The notes under the pieces were generated by a model that had not been told where the DNA came from, made no database searches, and saw only the letters and a list, made by a program, of their open reading frames with translations. Below, in pieces: positions 1 to 7,394 of a stretch of 12,978 nt of DNA. Every line of letters begins with the position of its first letter. Positions within the stretch are counted from its first letter, which is position 1. The DNA is from Bacilli bacterium. Its GTDB lineage: Bacteria; Bacillota_I; Bacilli_A; RFN20; CAG-826. The stretch lies in assembly GCA_024693415.1 (NCBI GenBank), contig JAILKX010000011.1:1-12978 (forward strand). The letters are read 5' to 3'. A program made the position numbers and the translations under genes.

Positions 1-813
1 ACTGTGACGACCATCTTGGGCAGCGGTGATGAAGACGGCCATCGATATGTCAATCTGTTCTATTGGGCCAGCGGAAATGACGATAATGGCGGCATGATGC
101 TCATCAACCGCTTCGATCACTATCACGGCAAAGACCAGACCGTCACCTATGCCGAAGACGATGAATGGCGCGAATACAAGGTGCTCCTCACCGGGGAGGA
201 ATTCGGTTCAGATGTCCTTGGCTATCTTTTAAAAGATATCTTTGGCTTCAACAGCTACATCATGGACCAAATTGGCAGTACCGAATCTTCTTCATCAAGC
301 GCTTTGAACGGCGAAGACATCATTCTTGGGTATTCTTTCGCCGATAGTTCGACTGCGCCTACTTGGAATTTGACGATCGGGCTCGGTGAGTTGGCCAATA
401 CTTCCTTGCTCGGCCAAATCAAACTTCAGATCGGCGGCCTCAATATCGGCGGCGATACCAAGGTATTGCAGAACGTTAAAACAACAGAAAATCTCACGAT
501 CCTTTCCGTCGTGAGCGCCTCGCTGAACATTTATATCGCCAACGTCTCCACCTCCGGTTATACGGCATGCTTCGATGATTCGATCAGCATAATCACTGGT
601 TCAACCGTAACGAACAAGAGCTACAGATATCTTTGGAAAAGTTACACCGTGAAACGCTACTCCTTGGCCTACACAAGAGGAACAGTCAGGAATCTTTATT
701 CTTCGCTGTTCATCTCCGGAGAGACGGTAAACGATGACGGCACCGTGACCTACAGTTACGGAAGCAAGGCTTCAGGCTTGTCTTTGGCCACCGGTTCAAG
801 CAATCATTATTGA
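1..813 (+). CDS. C-terminal part of an unrecognised, probably exported protein (5' end outside window)
   Basis: The frame is open from base 1 and ends at TGA 811-813, followed directly by TAG (814-816), a tandem stop. The GTG at position 4 has no visible ribosome site, since the window starts there, so the gene very likely begins upstream. About 270 residues are visible. They are rich in Ser, Thr, Gly, Asn and Tyr, with alternating hydrophobic stretches suggesting beta structure, and a Ser-rich patch (TESSSSS) near residue 95. There is only one Cys. I see no transmembrane helix, LPXTG signal or lysine tail at the C-terminus, so if it is a surface protein its anchor must lie in the missing N-terminal part, for example a lipoprotein signal. 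I do not recognise a family. Composition suggests an extracellular location, but that is inference only. The next gene, pcp, is codirectional 54 bp downstream. Confidence 0.6.
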   Translation, partial: TVTTILGSGDEDGHRYVNLFYWASGNDDNGGMMLINRFDHYHGKDQTVTYAEDDEWREYKVLLTGEEFGSDVLGYLLKDIFGFNSYIMDQIGSTESSSSSALNGEDIILGYSFADSSTAPTWNLTIGLGELANTSLLGQIKLQIGGLNIGGDTKVLQNVKTTENLTILSVVSASLNIYIANVSTSGYTACFDDSISIITGSTVTNKSYRYLWKSYTVKRYSLAYTRGTVRNLYSSLFISGETVNDDGTVTYSYGSKASGLSLATGSSNHY

Positions 814-867
814 TAGTTGACACTCCCTGTTTTTGAACGAAAATGAATACACGGGGTTAATGGATTC

Positions 868-1413
868 ATGAAATTGTTCATCACAGGTTTTAAACCGTTC
901 TCAGGAAACAAGGTCAACCCAACTGAGTTGATCGCCGATGCATTATCAAGCGGATACGAAACCAAGGCATTGACGGTAACCTACGATGCCGTAGACGAAT
1001 TCATGTGGCGTTTTCCCGCGCAGGATTATGACGCCATCGTCTGCCTAGGGCTTCATGGCAAGGCCGAAGACATCCACTTGGAGCGGTTTGCCTATAACGA
1101 AACATCCAGGACCCATCCCGATATGGCGGGGATGATTTCCGAGCAGATAGAGATCGATCCTTTGGCGCCGAACACCCTTGAGACAAGCCTTCCCATACAG
1201 GAATTATGCAATGCCTTGAGAGGGGAGGCCTCCCTTTCGGATAACCCTGGGAGATACCTCTGCAATTACATTTATTTCAAGGCCTTGAAGAAGATGAAGG
1301 GACGCGCAATATTCATACACGTCCCCCCTATTTCCGAAAAATGGACCCTTGAGAGGATGATAAAAAGCGTGCAGGTTGTCCTGGCACGCTTAGAGGATAT
1401 GAAGGCGGATTAG
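868..1413 (+). CDS. pcp: Pyroglutamyl-peptidase I (peptidase family C15)
   Basis: This cytosolic cysteine peptidase removes N-terminal pyroglutamate from peptides. The 181-residue product opens with the family's first motif (ITGFKPFSGNKVNPTE, residues 5-20; usually GFEPFGG..NPS). The catalytic triad is visible: Glu72 in LERFAYN (family ERxAxN), Cys132 in GRYLCNYIYF (family Y.CN) and His151 in FIHVPP (family HVP). The downstream NETSR..PD segment is also typical. It is shorter than the usual 200-215 residues, with the loss in the middle and at the C-terminus, but no triad residue is missing. ATG 868 is preceded only by a weak GGGG-containing site. The stop interlocks with that of the convergent DUF697 gene (4 bp overlap). 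It probably supports peptide scavenging. Confidence 0.9.
   Translation: MKLFITGFKPFSGNKVNPTELIADALSSGYETKALTVTYDAVDEFMWRFPAQDYDAIVCLGLHGKAEDIHLERFAYNETSRTHPDMAGMISEQIEIDPLAPNTLETSLPIQELCNALRGEASLSDNPGRYLCNYIYFKALKKMKGRAIFIHVPPISEKWTLERMIKSVQVVLARLEDMKAD
1362..1391 (-). terminator. Intrinsic terminator of the DUF697 gene, inside pcp
   Basis: Read on the minus strand, AAGCGTGC (1391-1384) pairs with GCACGCTT (1372-1365). An inner AGG/CCT pairing is possible if one G bulges. The run TTTTT (1366-1362) follows. The site is about 20 bp past the DUF697 stop and lies wholly within the last codons of pcp. It has no T-run on the plus strand, so it should act only on the minus transcript. Confidence 0.7.
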
Positions 1414-1436
1414 GCTTTGACCAATTCGCCTTTTTT
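1402..1436 (+). terminator. Intrinsic terminator of pcp, overlapping the 3' end of the DUF697 gene
   Basis: AAGGCGGATT (1402-1411) pairs with AATTCGCCTT (1423-1432) over 10 bp with one G-T wobble and an 11-nt loop. It ends in a run of six T (1431-1436). The pcp stop (1411-1413) lies at the top of the stem. On the other strand the T-run is the AAA AAA pair of Lys codons near the end of the DUF697 protein. Confidence 0.75.
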
Positions 1437-2444
1437 ATCCTTCTTCGCTTTCTTGGCTTCCGTGAGGTCCTGCTTAAGCGCCTCGCAGGTCTCGGCGAAT
1501 TCCTCTTCGGATTCACTGATCTCAACCGATTCCAGAATCGATTGCAATCTGTATTCCTTCATGAGGTAGCGGATCGTATTATGCCCAAGCAGCGCGGTAA
1601 GGGTCGCGTTGCTCAAGCCTTGGATAGAACTGTCCACCACCGCTCCGATTAAGCCGCCCAGAATGGGGATCTGTTCGGCGACGCCGCCGATGGACCTAGC
1701 GACCTGATTGCCGATATTGGCGCTGCCTAACCCATAGGCTACCAAACTATTCGTCACGACATTGGCGAAGATCTTCATGAGTTTGGCGTCGCTTGGCCTA
1801 AACCCATATAGGAAGACGATGTCCTTGATCATCTGCAAGTTGATCAGCGTGACGATCAAGGTATCGCTCGTATTCTTCTGCGACACAGCGGAGAAGATGC
1901 CTGAGCGGATGGCACACCTCCGGATGATGTCCTTGGCCCCGCGCTTCACGTCTTGGGCGTAAATGACATCGAGGGCCATCATGAGCTGCTTATCGTCGCC
2001 GCTTTGCCTGGCATTGACGAGCGTCGAGACATGCTCGTCCGAATAGCCGCTCGAACCGCCCTCGGTGGAGAGGTAAAGATCGATCACATTGTTGGCCAAT
2101 TCACGGCGGATCTTCGCGTTGTGCTTCTTGGCGGATTTGACCGAATACGCATTCACGTCCAGCTCGAATTTGCGCAATCTCTTGATTTTGACGAGCGGGA
2201 CGATGTAGAGGAACACGAAGGCCAAAACCGAAGCCGCGATGGCTCCATAACCTAGGTATTGGTTGATTTCATAGGCGTCTTTGCACAAGGCGAACAAGCA
2301 CACGAAGATCACCACTCCGATCGTCGCGGCAAGAAGATACGCGAATACCTTGATGGCTTTGGTGTTCGATTTCGAGGAATACCTCTGCTCGTATTCGGCA
2401 AGGGACAGCTTTTCATAGCTGGTGGGGAGTTGTTCTTTTTTCAT
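1410..2444 (-). CDS. DUF697/YcjF-like two-helix membrane protein
   Basis: The product has 344 residues. Two adjacent membrane helices (about residues 31-54 and 64-85) follow a short charged N-terminus. The C-terminal half (about 170-300) resembles the DUF697 region found in YcjF-type proteins: RRCAIRSGIF, then NLQMIKDIVFLYGFRPSD, then KIFANVVTNSLVAYGLG and a Gly/Ala-rich amphipathic stretch. The tail (306-344) is Glu/Lys-rich and probably coiled or disordered. DUF697 proteins often associate with small GTPase-like proteins such as YcjX; none is encoded nearby, and no function is assigned. An upstream in-frame start at 2495 would add 17 residues. ATG 2444 is preferred because GAAGGAG sits 8 nt before it and a TATACT -10 box (2471-2476) lies inside the longer version. 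Convergent with pcp. Confidence 0.75.
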   Translation of the reverse strand: MKKEQLPTSYEKLSLAEYEQRYSSKSNTKAIKVFAYLLAATIGVVIFVCLFALCKDAYEINQYLGYGAIAASVLAFVFLYIVPLVKIKRLRKFELDVNAYSVKSAKKHNAKIRRELANNVIDLYLSTEGGSSGYSDEHVSTLVNARQSGDDKQLMMALDVIYAQDVKRGAKDIIRRCAIRSGIFSAVSQKNTSDTLIVTLINLQMIKDIVFLYGFRPSDAKLMKIFANVVTNSLVAYGLGSANIGNQVARSIGGVAEQIPILGGLIGAVVDSSIQGLSNATLTALLGHNTIRYLMKEYRLQSILESVEISESEEEFAETCEALKQDLTEAKKAKKDKKGELVKA

Positions 2445-2470
2445 GGCTATCGCTCCTTCGTCGAGACTTA

Positions 2471-2499
2471 AGTATACACCATCGTGGCTCAGCAATTAA
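2471..2499 (-). promoter_or_regulatory. Probable promoter of the DUF697 gene
   Basis: On the minus strand a good -10 box TATACT (2476-2471) has, 17 bp upstream, a weak -35 TTAATT (2499-2494). The expected transcription start, around 2464, lies about 20 nt before ATG 2444, which leaves room for the GAAGGAG ribosome site. Confidence 0.5.
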
Positions 2500-2536
2500 T
2501 CCGCCCCGTGTATTCTCTAAGCGTTTTGACCAAGAA

Positions 2537-2615
2537 CGCGCAATAACTTAATCCCTTTGCGCGCCAATAGTCCTAATTTGTTTTACTAGGGAGAAAAAAT
2601 CATTTCTTTGCGCGC
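2537..2615. repeat. Three TTGCGCG boxes upstream of the kinase operon
   Basis: CTTTGCGCGC occurs twice as a direct repeat (2555-2564 and 2606-2615). An inverted core, CGCGCAA, lies at 2537-2543, forming CGCGCAA-N14-TTGCGCG with the 2558-2564 copy. All are in the 179-bp divergent gap between the DUF697 and kinase genes. Possible binding sites for a regulator of the operon. No well-spaced promoter could be assigned: TTGCGC 2558 with TTTACT 2582 is only a 4/6 match at each box. Confidence 0.4.
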
Positions 2616-2623
2616 GCCCTTAT

Positions 2624-5326
2624 GTGAAAATACTTCCAAGATATCTTATGGAAAAAGCCAACAGGCAAATCAATGCTAGTCTTAAGTCCAACATCAGGAT
2701 CATAGTCGCGATGGTGGCCCTTTTGGCTTTGTCTGCCGGATCTTTCGGCTGGCTGGCGGTGTTTTTGTCCCAGAAGAACGAGCAATCGACCAATGAAGTT
2801 GCTTTGACTTACGTCGACGGCGTCTCCAAGCAGATCAGCAGCCATTTCGACTCGATCAACGATATTCGCGCCGAAGAAGCGGCCTTATTGATCAATCAGG
2901 TGAAGGGCTATTCCACGTTTGAGGAAATCAAGAACAACATCGCCGAATATTGCGTGCAGGACGGCTTCACCTATGCCGCGCTATACGATTCAAACGGCGA
3001 GGTTTCCCACCTTTACGGCAATGAGGTAGATTATTCCACCTCGATTTTCCAAAATAACAAAAGCTACTACCTTAACCAAATCCAAAACGGGCACAAGTTC
3101 GTCGCTTACTTCGATAGCAAAGAAGACAAAACGGAGAGCCAACTCATATATGCCGTCCCGGGGCAGCTGCCCCTAGAAGACGGCGGGAAGTCAATCGGCT
3201 TCATCGTCGGCAAGGACTTCGAGACCTTCAAGGGCTTCCTCAACGACCAAAACACCAGCGGGCTCGCCCATTCCTTCATCATCCGCACCGATGGCTCTTT
3301 CGTCATCATGCCCGATGATTATTCGATCGAGGAAAACACCTATTTCGATATGTGCTTGGCCCACGTCACCCCATATACGATGACCGCCCAAGAGATGGTC
3401 GACGCCATCAAAGCCGCGATGGTCAAGCACGAATCCTTCTCGACGATCACGCACTATGTGAACGGCGATTACGCGGAAAGGCGCTCGATCATGCTTTCGC
3501 CCCTCAACGATTCCAAATGGTATCTGGTCGCCATCATGCCCTACGGAACCCTCGAGAAAAACCTAGAGTCCACCGCTTCTACCCGCAACATCGCCACCAC
3601 GATATCGATCGCGGTCGTCGGCGTATTCGTCATCGCCTTCATCGTCATGTTCACTTTGGATAGCCGCAAGAGGATCAATGTGATGCGCCTCGCCACCCAT
3701 GCCGCGGAAAGCGCAAGGGCACAGGCGGAGAAATCGCAGGTCATAGCCGAGGAAGCGAGGGCGGAGGCCGAACGCTCAAACAAAGCGAAGAGCGAATTCC
3801 TGTCCAACATGTCGCACGATATCCGCACCCCGATGAACGCCATCATCGGCATGACGTCGATCGCCCAAGCCCACATCGACGACCAAGAGCAGGTCGAGCA
3901 ATGCCTCCAAAAGATCACCTATTCCAGCAAGCAACTGCTCGGCCTCATCAATGACGTCCTCGACATGTCGAAGATTGAATCGGGCAAGATGTCGATGCGT
4001 TTCGATTACTGCTCGCTCCGCGAAATCGTCCAGACGATGCGCAATATCGTCCAGCCTCAGATCAAGCAGAAGCACCAGCGCTTTGATATCGTGGTATCCA
4101 ACATAATCTGCGAGAACGTCTATTGCGATGCGGTTCGCATCAACCAGATCCTGATCAATTTGCTGAGCAACGCGATGAAGTTCACCCCTGAGGAAGGCTC
4201 GATCAAAGTCCGCGTCTATCAAAGCGAAAACGAAGACACGTCCCTCGTGAATACGCATTTCATCGTCGCCGATAACGGCATGGGGATGTCGGAGGAATTC
4301 AAGAAGAAGATTTTCGTGGCGTTCGAGCGCGAAGACAATAAGCGCATCCATCAGACCGAAGGCACAGGCCTAGGCATGGCGATCACCAAATACATCGTCG
4401 ACGCGTTCGGCGGGACGATCGAAGTTGAATCCGAATCCGGGAAAGGAACCACGTTCCACATCATGCTCCCATTAGAAAGAGCAAAGGAGTCTGAAACGTT
4501 CGCACTTCCTAATATGCGCGTCCTCGTCGTCGATGACGATAAAGAGGTGCGCAATGGCGCTTGCGCCGCATTGAAGGCCCTCGGTACCGAGCCGACTCCC
4601 TGCAAAGATAGCGACGAGGCCATGCGTGTCGCCAAGGAAGCGATCGGCGAAGGAAAGCCGTTTGGCCTTTATCTGATCGATTATCGCCTGCCGGGCACAA
4701 ACGGAATTATTCTGACGGATCGCATGCGCAAAGAGGCCGGAGCCAAATCGCCGATCCTCATCGTTTCCGCATACGATTGGGACGAATACGAAAGCGAAGC
4801 CAAGCTTGCGGGCGCAAACGGATTCATCGAAAAACCGCTATTTGAGTCGACCCTGTACCACGAAATCATCAAGTACACCCAGGAAAAAACTTCCGCCGAA
4901 GACGAAGCGGCGCCGTCTGTCGATAACGCCGCACTTCAAGGCAAGCGCGTGCTCCTCGCCGAGGATTATGCCATCAACGCCGAAATCGCGATTGCGATCC
5001 TCGAAGACCAAGGGGTTATGGTCGAACATGCCGAAAACGGGCAGGTATGCGTGGACATGTTCCGCAGCAAGCCCGAAAATTATTATGACTTCATTTTGAT
5101 GGACCTCCGTATGCCGGTCCTAGATGGCCTCGGCGCCACCAGGGAAATCCGCGCAACGGCAGACCGTCCCGACGCCAAAACGATTCCCATCGTCGCAATG
5201 ACTGCCGACGCTTTTGAAGAAGATGCCAGAAAATGCCTCGAAGCCGGCATGAATGCGCATCTCACCAAGCCAATAGACGAAGGCGCGTTATTCGCAACCA
5301 TGAGGAACCTACTCATCAAAGAATAG
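2624..5326 (+). CDS. Membrane hybrid sensor histidine kinase (Cache-like sensor, HisKA-HATPase, two REC domains)
   Basis: This 900-residue kinase should sense an extracellular cue and autophosphorylate on His. Order: TM1 about 24-48; extracellular sensor about 50-320 with Cache-like segments (TYAALYDSNGEV, SFIIRTDGSFVIMPDD, SKWYLVAIMPYGTL); TM2 about 323-345; a coiled Ala/Glu linker; HisKA with H398 in SHDIRTPMN; HATPase with N-box NLLSNAMKF (N516), G1 DNGMGM (D550), and G2 GTGLGM (580-585). REC1 (about 631-750) has the acidic pocket DDD 637-639, acceptor D686 and K737. REC2 (about 774-898) has D781, acceptor D827, T860 and K882. Both receivers look functional. There is no built-in Hpt; one is encoded separately two genes downstream. 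The start is uncertain: GTG 2624 and ATG 2648 both lack a well-placed ribosome site, and the nearest purine run, AGGGAG 2588-2593, is too far away. The next gene begins 9 bp after the stop. Confidence 0.92.
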   Translation: MKILPRYLMEKANRQINASLKSNIRIIVAMVALLALSAGSFGWLAVFLSQKNEQSTNEVALTYVDGVSKQISSHFDSINDIRAEEAALLINQVKGYSTFEEIKNNIAEYCVQDGFTYAALYDSNGEVSHLYGNEVDYSTSIFQNNKSYYLNQIQNGHKFVAYFDSKEDKTESQLIYAVPGQLPLEDGGKSIGFIVGKDFETFKGFLNDQNTSGLAHSFIIRTDGSFVIMPDDYSIEENTYFDMCLAHVTPYTMTAQEMVDAIKAAMVKHESFSTITHYVNGDYAERRSIMLSPLNDSKWYLVAIMPYGTLEKNLESTASTRNIATTISIAVVGVFVIAFIVMFTLDSRKRINVMRLATHAAESARAQAEKSQVIAEEARAEAERSNKAKSEFLSNMSHDIRTPMNAIIGMTSIAQAHIDDQEQVEQCLQKITYSSKQLLGLINDVLDMSKIESGKMSMRFDYCSLREIVQTMRNIVQPQIKQKHQRFDIVVSNIICENVYCDAVRINQILINLLSNAMKFTPEEGSIKVRVYQSENEDTSLVNTHFIVADNGMGMSEEFKKKIFVAFEREDNKRIHQTEGTGLGMAITKYIVDAFGGTIEVESESGKGTTFHIMLPLERAKESETFALPNMRVLVVDDDKEVRNGACAALKALGTEPTPCKDSDEAMRVAKEAIGEGKPFGLYLIDYRLPGTNGIILTDRMRKEAGAKSPILIVSAYDWDEYESEAKLAGANGFIEKPLFESTLYHEIIKYTQEKTSAEDEAAPSVDNAALQGKRVLLAEDYAINAEIAIAILEDQGVMVEHAENGQVCVDMFRSKPENYYDFILMDLRMPVLDGLGATREIRATADRPDAKTIPIVAMTADAFEEDARKCLEAGMNAHLTKPIDEGALFATMRNLLIKE

Positions 5327-5335
5327 GAGGGCATT

Positions 5336-7024
5336 ATGCAGAACACAAACGTCATCACAAAACTGAAAAGGACAATCCTGATTGTCGACGATGAATTCAT
5401 CAATCTTGAGATTCTCTCCGAAATCCTTCAAGACGAATATGACATCGTCACCGCAGAAAACGGACTCGAAGCGCTGCAAGCCCTCCGAAGCAGCGTGACC
5501 CCGATTTCTTTGATCATGCTCGACATCAATATGCCGGTCATGGATGGTTTGACGATGCTTCGCGCCGTCAAAGAGGACGAGCAGTTCAAGCACATCCCCG
5601 TAATCGTTCTTACGAGCGAGCGCGAATCCGAGCTCGAGAGCCTTGAACTCGGCGCCGCAGACTTCATCAAAAAGCCCTACGACATGCCGGAAATCGTTCA
5701 CGCGCGCGTCAAGCGTTCCATCGAGCTTTCCGAAGACCGTCTGGTCATCCAGGAAATCGAAAGGGACGAGGTCACCGGCGTCTACAACAAGCATATCTTC
5801 GTCGAGTACGCCCAGAAGATGGACAAATATAACCCCGATGCGCATACCGATCTCGTGGTCATCAACATCGAGAGATATAACCTCATCGCCGAACTCCATG
5901 GCCACGAGGAGGCAAACGAAATCCTCCGTTGCTTCGCCGATGCCCTCAAAGACCTCGCCCATGATCAAGACGGCATAGTCGGCAGGCTCCAAGAAGACAT
6001 CTTCGTCCTCTATATCAAATCCATCGGGGAATACGATAGCGTCCTAGCCCTCATCGACAAGAGGCTGCGCGAAAGATTCGAGATCATCAACCTCAGCAAC
6101 CGCATCGGCGTTTATCGCACCAATGACAAATCCGAGCCGCTTGAGGCCAGAATCGACCACGCGAAGCTCGCCTGCGAGGAAATCCGCGGCTCAAATCGCC
6201 TGAGGTTCATGGTCTATAACGATGAGTCGCAGAAGAAAGCGCTGTTCAATGAAAGGCTGCTCCACGAAGCCCAAGAAGCGATCAGGAGCCATCAATTCAC
6301 CGTCTTCTTCCAGCCGAAGTTCAATATCACCGGAGATAAACCGGTCCTTTCGAGCGCCGAGGTTCTCGTGCGTTGGATCCACCCTGAGCTAGGATTCATC
6401 TCTCCGGGTTTGTTCATCCCGCTATTCGAGAATAACGGCATCATTCGTCTCCTCGACAAATTCGTTTGGGAAGAGGCTGCCAAACAAGTCAAGCAATGGC
6501 AGAAGGATTACGGCGTGGCCGTTCCCGTCTCAGTCAACGTATCCCGCGTCGATCTGATCGATCCGAACCTGCCTAACGTCATCTCGGAAATCGTTAAAAA
6601 AGCCGACATTCAGCCCGAGAATTTCTTCCTTGAGGTCACCGAATCGGCATACACCGATGACAGCGATCAGCTCGTGGCTCTTGTCGACGAATTCCGCAGC
6701 AGGGGCTTCAAAATCGAAATCGATGACTTCGGATCCGGCTATTCGTCCTTGGCAACCCTTGCCACCTTGTCCTTCGATATCCTAAAGTTAGATATGCAGT
6801 TCGTCCGCACGATGGATACGAACATGAAGACCAGGAAGATGGTCTCGATCGTCGCCGACATCGCCAAGTTCTTGAATACCCCCGTCATCGCGGAAGGCGT
6901 CGAGACCAAAGAGCAGTATGAATTCCTGAAATCCAAGGGCTACGACATCATCCAGGGCTACTACTTCTCAAAGCCCCTCCCCGCCGAAGAATTCGCCAGC
7001 AAATACCTTAAGAAAGGAGAATGA
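5336..7024 (+). CDS. Response regulator REC - degenerate GGDEF - EAL, predicted c-di-GMP phosphodiesterase
   Basis: 562 residues, cytosolic. REC (about 12-130) has D18/D19, acceptor D63 in IMLDINMP, T93 and K113. The middle (about 142-295) is a GGDEF fold starting DEVTGVYN, but the signature is QEDIF (219-223) after GRL and the first metal Asp is replaced (VINIERY), so cyclase activity is unlikely. The EAL domain (about 303-560) has AEVLVRW in place of EAL but keeps the metal and catalytic residues: E342, N401 (SVNVS), E433 (LEVTES), D463/D464 (DDFGSGYS), K484, E520 (AEGVE) and Q540 (QGYYFSKP). By family knowledge it should hydrolyse c-di-GMP to pGpG, controlled by phosphorylation of D63. AGGAGG (5325-5330) lies 5 nt before the ATG and overlaps the kinase stop, showing translational coupling. 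Confidence 0.9.
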   Translation: MQNTNVITKLKRTILIVDDEFINLEILSEILQDEYDIVTAENGLEALQALRSSVTPISLIMLDINMPVMDGLTMLRAVKEDEQFKHIPVIVLTSERESELESLELGAADFIKKPYDMPEIVHARVKRSIELSEDRLVIQEIERDEVTGVYNKHIFVEYAQKMDKYNPDAHTDLVVINIERYNLIAELHGHEEANEILRCFADALKDLAHDQDGIVGRLQEDIFVLYIKSIGEYDSVLALIDKRLRERFEIINLSNRIGVYRTNDKSEPLEARIDHAKLACEEIRGSNRLRFMVYNDESQKKALFNERLLHEAQEAIRSHQFTVFFQPKFNITGDKPVLSSAEVLVRWIHPELGFISPGLFIPLFENNGIIRLLDKFVWEEAAKQVKQWQKDYGVAVPVSVNVSRVDLIDPNLPNVISEIVKKADIQPENFFLEVTESAYTDDSDQLVALVDEFRSRGFKIEIDDFGSGYSSLATLATLSFDILKLDMQFVRTMDTNMKTRKMVSIVADIAKFLNTPVIAEGVETKEQYEFLKSKGYDIIQGYYFSKPLPAEEFASKYLKKGE

Positions 7025-7026
7025 GA

Positions 7027-7371
7027 ATGCTTTCGATCGAAGAATTAAAAAATTACGGTGCCGACGTGGAAACCGGCCTAAAAAGGTGCGTCAACAAAGA
7101 ATCCCTTTACCTAAGGCTAGTCAAAACCGTTCCCGCCCATGACGGCTTCTCCAAACTAAAGGAAGCTATTGCTGCCAATGACCTTGAAGCCGGCTTTCAG
7201 GCAGCCCATGGACTAAAAGGCGTCTGCGCCAATTTGGCATTGACCCCCATCAGCAAACCCGTTGAAGCAATCACCGAGCTGCTGCGCGCCAAAGAATCCG
7301 CCGATTACGCGCCCTTGCTAAAAGAAATCGAGGACGCCAGAAGCGCCCTCGAAGCCATTTGCAAAGACTGA
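7027..7371 (+). CDS. Free-standing histidine phosphotransfer (Hpt) protein
   Basis: This 114-residue all-helical protein carries the Hpt signature AAHGLKGVCANLAL, with phospho-accepting H61 followed by the usual GLKG. It probably shuttles phosphate between the kinase's receiver domains and D63 of the REC-EAL protein, completing a four-step relay. An ATG at 7021 overlaps the previous stop (ATGA), but AGGAG (7015-7019) is only 1 nt from it and 7 nt from ATG 7027, so 7027 is the better start and the genes are separated by 2 bp. It is the last gene of the operon, and a plus-strand terminator follows. Its 3' end also contains the likely terminator of the convergent nuclease gene. Confidence 0.88.
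   Translation: MLSIEELKNYGADVETGLKRCVNKESLYLRLVKTVPAHDGFSKLKEAIAANDLEAGFQAAHGLKGVCANLALTPISKPVEAITELLRAKESADYAPLLKEIEDARSALEAICKD
7320..7351 (-). terminator. Probable intrinsic terminator of the nuclease gene, inside the Hpt gene
   Basis: On the minus strand CGAGGGCGC (7351-7343), loop TTCTG, then GCGTCCTCG (7337-7329) pair over 9 bp with one G-U wobble. ATTTCTTTT (7328-7320) follows. The site is about 50 nt past the nuclease stop, within the Hpt coding sequence. On the plus strand the wobble becomes an A-C mismatch and there is no T-run. Confidence 0.55.
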
Positions 7372-7394
7372 TCCTTATTATATATAGATATACG

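Noticed and set aside
4..6. GTG as the start of the first gene
   Set aside because: The frame is open to the window edge and no upstream sequence is available to support initiation.
817..822. Perfect -35 hexamer TTGACA before pcp
   Set aside because: No -10-like box at 16-18 bp; the nearest candidate (TGAATA 844-849) is 21 bp away. Not called as a promoter.
826..856. Weak pairing of CCCTGT with ACACGGGG between the first gene and pcp
   Set aside because: Mismatched stem, long loop and no T-run, so not supported as a terminator or riboswitch.
2602..2673. Short leader open frame after AGGGAG (ATT 2602 or TTG 2608)
   Set aside because: It needs a rare or badly spaced start codon, is under 25 codons and has no other support.
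5309..5992. Open frame antisense to the REC-EAL gene (also 3776-4351 antisense to the kinase)
   Set aside because: Repetitive Asp/Val/Leu/Phe composition is typical of the complement of regularly biased codons, and the plus-strand domains are clear.
7021..7023. ATG overlapping the REC-EAL stop as the Hpt start
   Set aside because: AGGAG is only 1 nt away; ATG 7027 has a 7-nt spacing and is preferred.
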